Source of the DNA: an uncultured Alistipes sp. | GTDB lineage: Bacteria > Bacteroidota > Bacteroidia > Bacteroidales > Rikenellaceae | Direction: 5' to 3' | DNA length: 64,000 bases | Assembly (NCBI GenBank): GCA_944326855.1 | Contig: CALVFO010000029.1 | Location: 1-64,000 of the forward strand | Shown here: in pieces, positions 60,777 through 64,000 of the stretch | Layout of the letters: every line of letters begins with the position of its first letter | How positions within the stretch are numbered: position 1 is the stretch's first letter | Translations under genes and position numbers: made by a program | The notes under the pieces: generated by a model | Database searches by the model: none | The model's input: the letters and a program-made list of their open reading frames with translations, nothing else | What the model was told of the DNA's origin: nothing

Positions 60777-62141
60777 ATGGAAAAGCAACCATCGAAAACA
60801 AAAGGTTTTTCGTTTGACGGCTTGTGGGGGTATATACGCAGCCGTTTCGACCTGGACGACGACAAAGCGGCCGAGGACGACGTAAAGGATAATATTAAAA
60901 AGGGAGTCGAGTTTCGGGGAACGAATCTTTGGGTCCTGATCTTTGCGACATTCGTCGCTTCGCTGGGACTGAACGTGAATTCGGCCGCCGTCATTATCGG
61001 TGCCATGTTGATCTCCCCGTTGATGGGCCCGATCATGGGAATCGGTCTCTCGGTGGGAATCAACGACTTCGAACTGATGAAGCGCTCGTTGCGCAATTTC
61101 GGTCTGATGGTGCTGGTCAGTATCCTGACATCGACGCTGTATTTCTGGTTGTCGCCTTTGAGTGAAGCCAAAAGCGAATTGCTGGCGCGAACCATGCCGA
61201 CGATCTACGATGTGTTGATCGCATTTTTCGGGGGATTGGCCGGTATCGTGGCCCAATCACGCAAGGATCGCACCTCGACCGTCATTCCCGGGGTAGCCAT
61301 CGCTACGGCTTTGATGCCGCCGCTCTGCACGGCCGGTTACGGATTGGCAACCTGGCAACTGAACTACTTTATCGGAGCTTTTTACCTGTTCTTCATCAAT
61401 ACGGTATTTATCGCTATTGCGACATTCATCGTCGTGCGCTTCCTCAAATACCACAAAAAGGAATTCCTGGATCCCGTCCGGGAACGTCAGGTAAGACGCT
61501 ATATTCTGATTATCGTGATCGTGACTTTGGTTCCCAGTGTGATTCTGGCTTTCCGCATCATCCGACAGAGCCTGTTTGAAACGGCAGCCGACCGTTATGT
61601 GGCAGCCGTCATGCACTTCCCCAAAGCGCAGGTGATCGATTATAAACGTACCATCCATTCCGACGGAAGTCGTGAAATCGACGTGGTGCTGATCGGAGAA
61701 CCGGTTTCGGCTGATGCCATCGAAAATGCCCGGATGCAGTTGCCGGCTTATAATTTGGAAGGCACCAACCTGATCGTCAGACAGTCGGGACAGGGCGAAC
61801 CCGTTGACATCAATACCTTGCAGACGGGCTATCGGGAATTGCTGGAAGAAAAGAATCGTTATATCGGCGATCTGGAAAAACGCTTGAGCGTTCTTTCGGA
61901 GGATACGCTGCCTTCGCGGGATATTACGCGGGAGATGACGGCTCTGGCCCCTGAAATCGCGCAGGTTACCTTGACCAAAACCAAAAGTTTCGATTCGCAG
62001 GGGGCTCCGGTCGATACGACCGTCATTTGCTTGATTCGCATGAAGGAGTCGGTCCGCATTCCGGAGGCCGAACAGCAACGGATTGTGGGATGGCTGCAAA
62101 CGCGGACGAAAAACGATAACGTGAAACTATACGTGGAATAA
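60777..62141 (+). CDS. DUF389 membrane protein
   Basis: A 454-residue inner-membrane protein with a short cytoplasmic N-terminus, about six hydrophobic helices (FATFVASLGLNVNSAAVIIGAML onwards) and a soluble C-terminus with a predicted helix (GYRELLEEKNRYIGDLEKRL). The MLISPLMGPIMGIGLSVGI and STVIPGVAIATALMPPLCTAGYG segments are the DUF389 hallmarks. Function is not established for the family. It sits between rsmI and an inositol-monophosphatase-like gene with gaps of 5 and 7 nt. Confidence 0.88.
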   Translation: MEKQPSKTKGFSFDGLWGYIRSRFDLDDDKAAEDDVKDNIKKGVEFRGTNLWVLIFATFVASLGLNVNSAAVIIGAMLISPLMGPIMGIGLSVGINDFELMKRSLRNFGLMVLVSILTSTLYFWLSPLSEAKSELLARTMPTIYDVLIAFFGGLAGIVAQSRKDRTSTVIPGVAIATALMPPLCTAGYGLATWQLNYFIGAFYLFFINTVFIAIATFIVVRFLKYHKKEFLDPVRERQVRRYILIIVIVTLVPSVILAFRIIRQSLFETAADRYVAAVMHFPKAQVIDYKRTIHSDGSREIDVVLIGEPVSADAIENARMQLPAYNLEGTNLIVRQSGQGEPVDINTLQTGYRELLEEKNRYIGDLEKRLSVLSEDTLPSRDITREMTALAPEIAQVTLTKTKSFDSQGAPVDTTVICLIRMKESVRIPEAEQQRIVGWLQTRTKNDNVKLYVE

Positions 62142-62148
62142 AAGGTTT

Positions 62149-62931
62149 ATGAACTATCAGGAAATCTGTACGCAAATGTGCGATGTCGCTCGGGAGGCAG
62201 GTCAGTATATCGCCGCCCAGCGGGATACGTTTTCATTTGAGAACGTCGAGTTCAAAGGCGTGCAAAACATGGTCTCTTACGTGGATCGCGAATCGGAACG
62301 CCGGGTGGTGGAACGTTTGGGTGCTCTGTTGCCCGAAGCCGGTTTTGTGACCGAAGAGGAAACCGTCCGGGCATCGGTGAACGCCCCGTTGAAATGGATC
62401 ATCGATCCGTTGGACGGCACGACCAACTTTATTCACGGTTTGTCGCCCTATTGCGTCAGCCTGGCCTTGATGGAGCAGGATGAAGTGGTCGCAGGGGTGG
62501 TTTATGAGGTCACTCACCAGGAAATGTTCTATGCCTGGAAAGGATCGCCGGCCTATCTGAACGGAGCGGAAATTCGAGTTTCGTCGACCTCGTGTCTGGA
62601 AAATTCGTTGGTGGGGATCGGCTTTTCCTATTCTTCCCACCTCGAACTGAATGATTTCATGGAGTCTGCGGTCTATTTCCAACGGAATACCAACGGCATC
62701 CGACGATTGGGATCGGCCGCCGCCGATTTGGTATATGTCGCCTGCGGGCGTTTCGATGCCTTTTATCAAGTGCGTCTGGCGGCTTGGGATGTGGCGGCCG
62801 GAGCCCTGATCGCCCGACAGGCCGGAGCTCGGGTGACCGATTTCTCCGGTGGAGACAACTATATTTTCGGCCGGGAAATCATTGCCTGTACGCCGGCCGT
62901 GTATGACGAACTTAAGGAGCATGTTCGATGA
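62149..62931 (+). CDS. suhB: Inositol monophosphatase family protein
   Basis: Mg2+-dependent sugar-phosphate phosphatase of the IMPase/SuhB fold. Metal-site motifs: TEEE near residue 70 and WIIDPLDGTTNF (D86, D89), with AAWDVAAGALIARQAGA for the third site. 260 residues. Members hydrolyse inositol phosphates, NADP or PAP; the symbol suhB is by family resemblance only. Its stop overlaps the lpxL-like ATG by four bases (ATGA). Confidence 0.85.
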   Translation: MNYQEICTQMCDVAREAGQYIAAQRDTFSFENVEFKGVQNMVSYVDRESERRVVERLGALLPEAGFVTEEETVRASVNAPLKWIIDPLDGTTNFIHGLSPYCVSLALMEQDEVVAGVVYEVTHQEMFYAWKGSPAYLNGAEIRVSSTSCLENSLVGIGFSYSSHLELNDFMESAVYFQRNTNGIRRLGSAAADLVYVACGRFDAFYQVRLAAWDVAAGALIARQAGARVTDFSGGDNYIFGREIIACTPAVYDELKEHVR

Positions 62932-63932
62932 AACGTTCCACCCGCTTACAATACCGAGCGCTGTATAAGGTTTGCCGTCTGTTGGGACGCTTGCCCGAGA
63001 ATTGGTTGTACCGCGGGTTGGGACGCCTGATCTATTTCATATTGTATCGCCTGGTCCGCTATCGGGTCAGTGTGGTGCGCAGCAATCTGGCACATTCGTT
63101 TCCGGAAAAAAGCCCCGAAGAGCGTGCCGAGATCGAACATCGTTTTTATCGTCATTTGGCGGAAGTATTTGTGGATACGATCCGACTGGCGTCCATTTCC
63201 CGTCAGGAAATCCTGGAACGGATGGTCTATACCAACGTCGAGGAACATGAACGACGGATGGCCGGGAAAAACTGGATCGTCGCCATGTCTCACTACGGAT
63301 CCTGGGAGTTGACCATCAACTATGTCTGTCTGTCGGATCATCGGCTTCTGGCCGTTTATCGTCCTTTACACAGCAAGGCCTTCGATTTCTATTATTACCT
63401 GGTTCGTTCCCGCTTCGGAACGCAACCGATTCCGATGCATGAGATTTACCGGGAAGTGATCCGTTCCCAACGTCCTGACCGACAACGGATCGGGGTCGCT
63501 CTGATTGCCGACCAGACTCCTCCGATTCATGAAATCAAGCACTGGTATCGTTTTCTGAGTCAGGATACGCCCTTCTTTGCCGGGGCGGAAAAAATGGCCC
63601 GGCGATTTCATATGCCCATCGTGTTCATGCATGTACGACAAACCCGGCCCCGGCATTACGAGGCAGAACTGATCCCGATTTATGACGGACAGGAAGAGGT
63701 TTCCGAATATGAAATTACCCAGCGATATGTCGAACACCTCGAAGCGATGATTCGTGAGACCCCTCATTTGTGGATGTGGTCGCATCGTCGCTGGAAACAT
63801 ACCCGTCAGAGCGTGGAGGCTTTCTGGAAAGCCGAACAGGACCGAGTGGCCAAACAAAAATCCGACAGGGTCTCCGTGCCTTCAGCAAGAGTCGGTGAAA
63901 CCGTTGAAACTTCTCAGCGTTATGAACGTTAA
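62928..63932 (+). CDS. Lysophospholipid/lipid A acyltransferase, LpxL/HtrB-like
   Basis: A 334-residue inner-membrane acyltransferase of the LpxL/LpxM (HtrB) family, adding secondary acyl chains to lipid A. The N-terminus has a hydrophobic stretch (GLGRLIYFILYRLVRY). The catalytic dyad H(x4)E is H122 and E127 in AMSHYGSWE. RSNLAHSFPEKSPEERAEIE and ALIADQTPPIHEIKHW are typical. The specific chain transferred cannot be told. It shares the operon with rsmI and a GT2 gene that begins before its stop. Confidence 0.9.
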   Translation: MKRSTRLQYRALYKVCRLLGRLPENWLYRGLGRLIYFILYRLVRYRVSVVRSNLAHSFPEKSPEERAEIEHRFYRHLAEVFVDTIRLASISRQEILERMVYTNVEEHERRMAGKNWIVAMSHYGSWELTINYVCLSDHRLLAVYRPLHSKAFDFYYYLVRSRFGTQPIPMHEIYREVIRSQRPDRQRIGVALIADQTPPIHEIKHWYRFLSQDTPFFAGAEKMARRFHMPIVFMHVRQTRPRHYEAELIPIYDGQEEVSEYEITQRYVEHLEAMIRETPHLWMWSHRRWKHTRQSVEAFWKAEQDRVAKQKSDRVSVPSARVGETVETSQRYER

Positions 63933-64000
63933 GATCGTCATACTGAATTGGAACGGACGCGATCATCTGGAACGTTTCCTGCCGTCGGTGCTGGCCCATA
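63922..64000 (+). CDS. GT2 family glycosyltransferase, cut by the window end
   Basis: Partial gene. ATG at 63922 overlaps the acyltransferase end by 11 nt. The visible 26 residues, VKIVILNWNGRDHLERFLPS, match the N-terminus of GT-A-fold glycosyltransferases (VVILNWNG, then a helix with L-F-L). The rest lies outside the window. An envelope glycosyltransferase after an acyltransferase fits a lipid or glycan assembly operon. Confidence 0.75.
   Translation, partial: MNVKIVILNWNGRDHLERFLPSVLAH

Overview
The window is chromosomal DNA from a Bacteroidota bacterium, most likely order Bacteroidales. Its moderately high GC content and gene set resemble Rikenellaceae/Alistipes-type gut genomes, but the genus is an inference. 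The evidence is threefold. Promoters follow the Bacteroidota pattern, a -33 TTTG/TTTC-like box, about 20 nt, then a TAnnTTTG -7 box. Families typical of the phylum are present: S46 dipeptidyl-peptidase, eukaryote-type GH13_8 branching enzyme, deoxyhypusine-synthase-like protein, GH172, RlmD, and LysM/periplasmic-binding fusions. Outer-membrane lipid A genes (lpxB, an LpxL-type acyltransferase) show a Gram-negative envelope. No rRNA, tRNA, CRISPR array, transposase or phage gene was seen, so this is core chromosome rather than an island.

Layout. 0.2-7 kb: a GT39 membrane glycosyltransferase, GtrA, a glycogen branching enzyme and a POT peptide transporter. 6.7-10.5 kb: a co-oriented trio of PhnP-like metallohydrolase, B12-type radical SAM enzyme and SDR. 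11-21 kb: uvrA with a lytic transglycosylase, a CvfB-like S1 protein with menA, trxA, dnaE. 21-24 kb: a divergent pair of secreted carbohydrate enzymes (GH99-like/WbsX lipoprotein and GH172). 24-30 kb: a DHS-like gene, a minus-strand operon (SIMPL protein, MnmD, Cdd, RluA-type synthase), a degenerate M23 protein and rlmD. 30-38 kb: a plus-strand run MBL-trmD-lpxB-FAH-SDR-maf-S46 peptidase. 38-47 kb: htpG, a HAD phosphatase, rex plus a RibF-like FMN adenylyltransferase without a kinase domain, guaB, a thioesterase, ispF and a PepD-type dipeptidase. 47-54 kb: a LysM/PBP lipoprotein-like protein, a DEDD exonuclease, dnaN, a nucleoside phosphorylase and glmM. 54-64 kb: a secreted unknown protein, a truncated GH2 pseudo-enzyme overlapping rlmH, a NYN-cold-shock fusion, and a tight plus-strand operon (unknown, rsmI, DUF389, suhB, lpxL-like, GT2 cut by the window end).

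The most interesting large-scale signal is compositional. From position 1 to about 54 kb the plus strand is C-rich regardless of gene orientation, very strongly in intergenic DNA. From about 54-55 kb onward it is G/T-rich. A C-to-G switch in this direction is what passing a replication origin produces. dnaN lies about 3 kb to one side and rlmH about 3 kb to the other. I see no consensus DnaA-box cluster at the switch itself, but an AT-rich divergent intergenic region at 58.7-59.0 kb holds near-consensus boxes.

Other notable items are a B12 radical SAM protein with a CX4CX2C cluster motif, a NYN nuclease-CSD fusion, a GH2 homologue that ends before the nucleophile, and a mirrored divergent promoter at 30.7 kb. 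No single locus is convincingly a new multi-gene system. The best candidates are the 6.7-10.5 kb radical SAM trio and the NYN-CSD protein.
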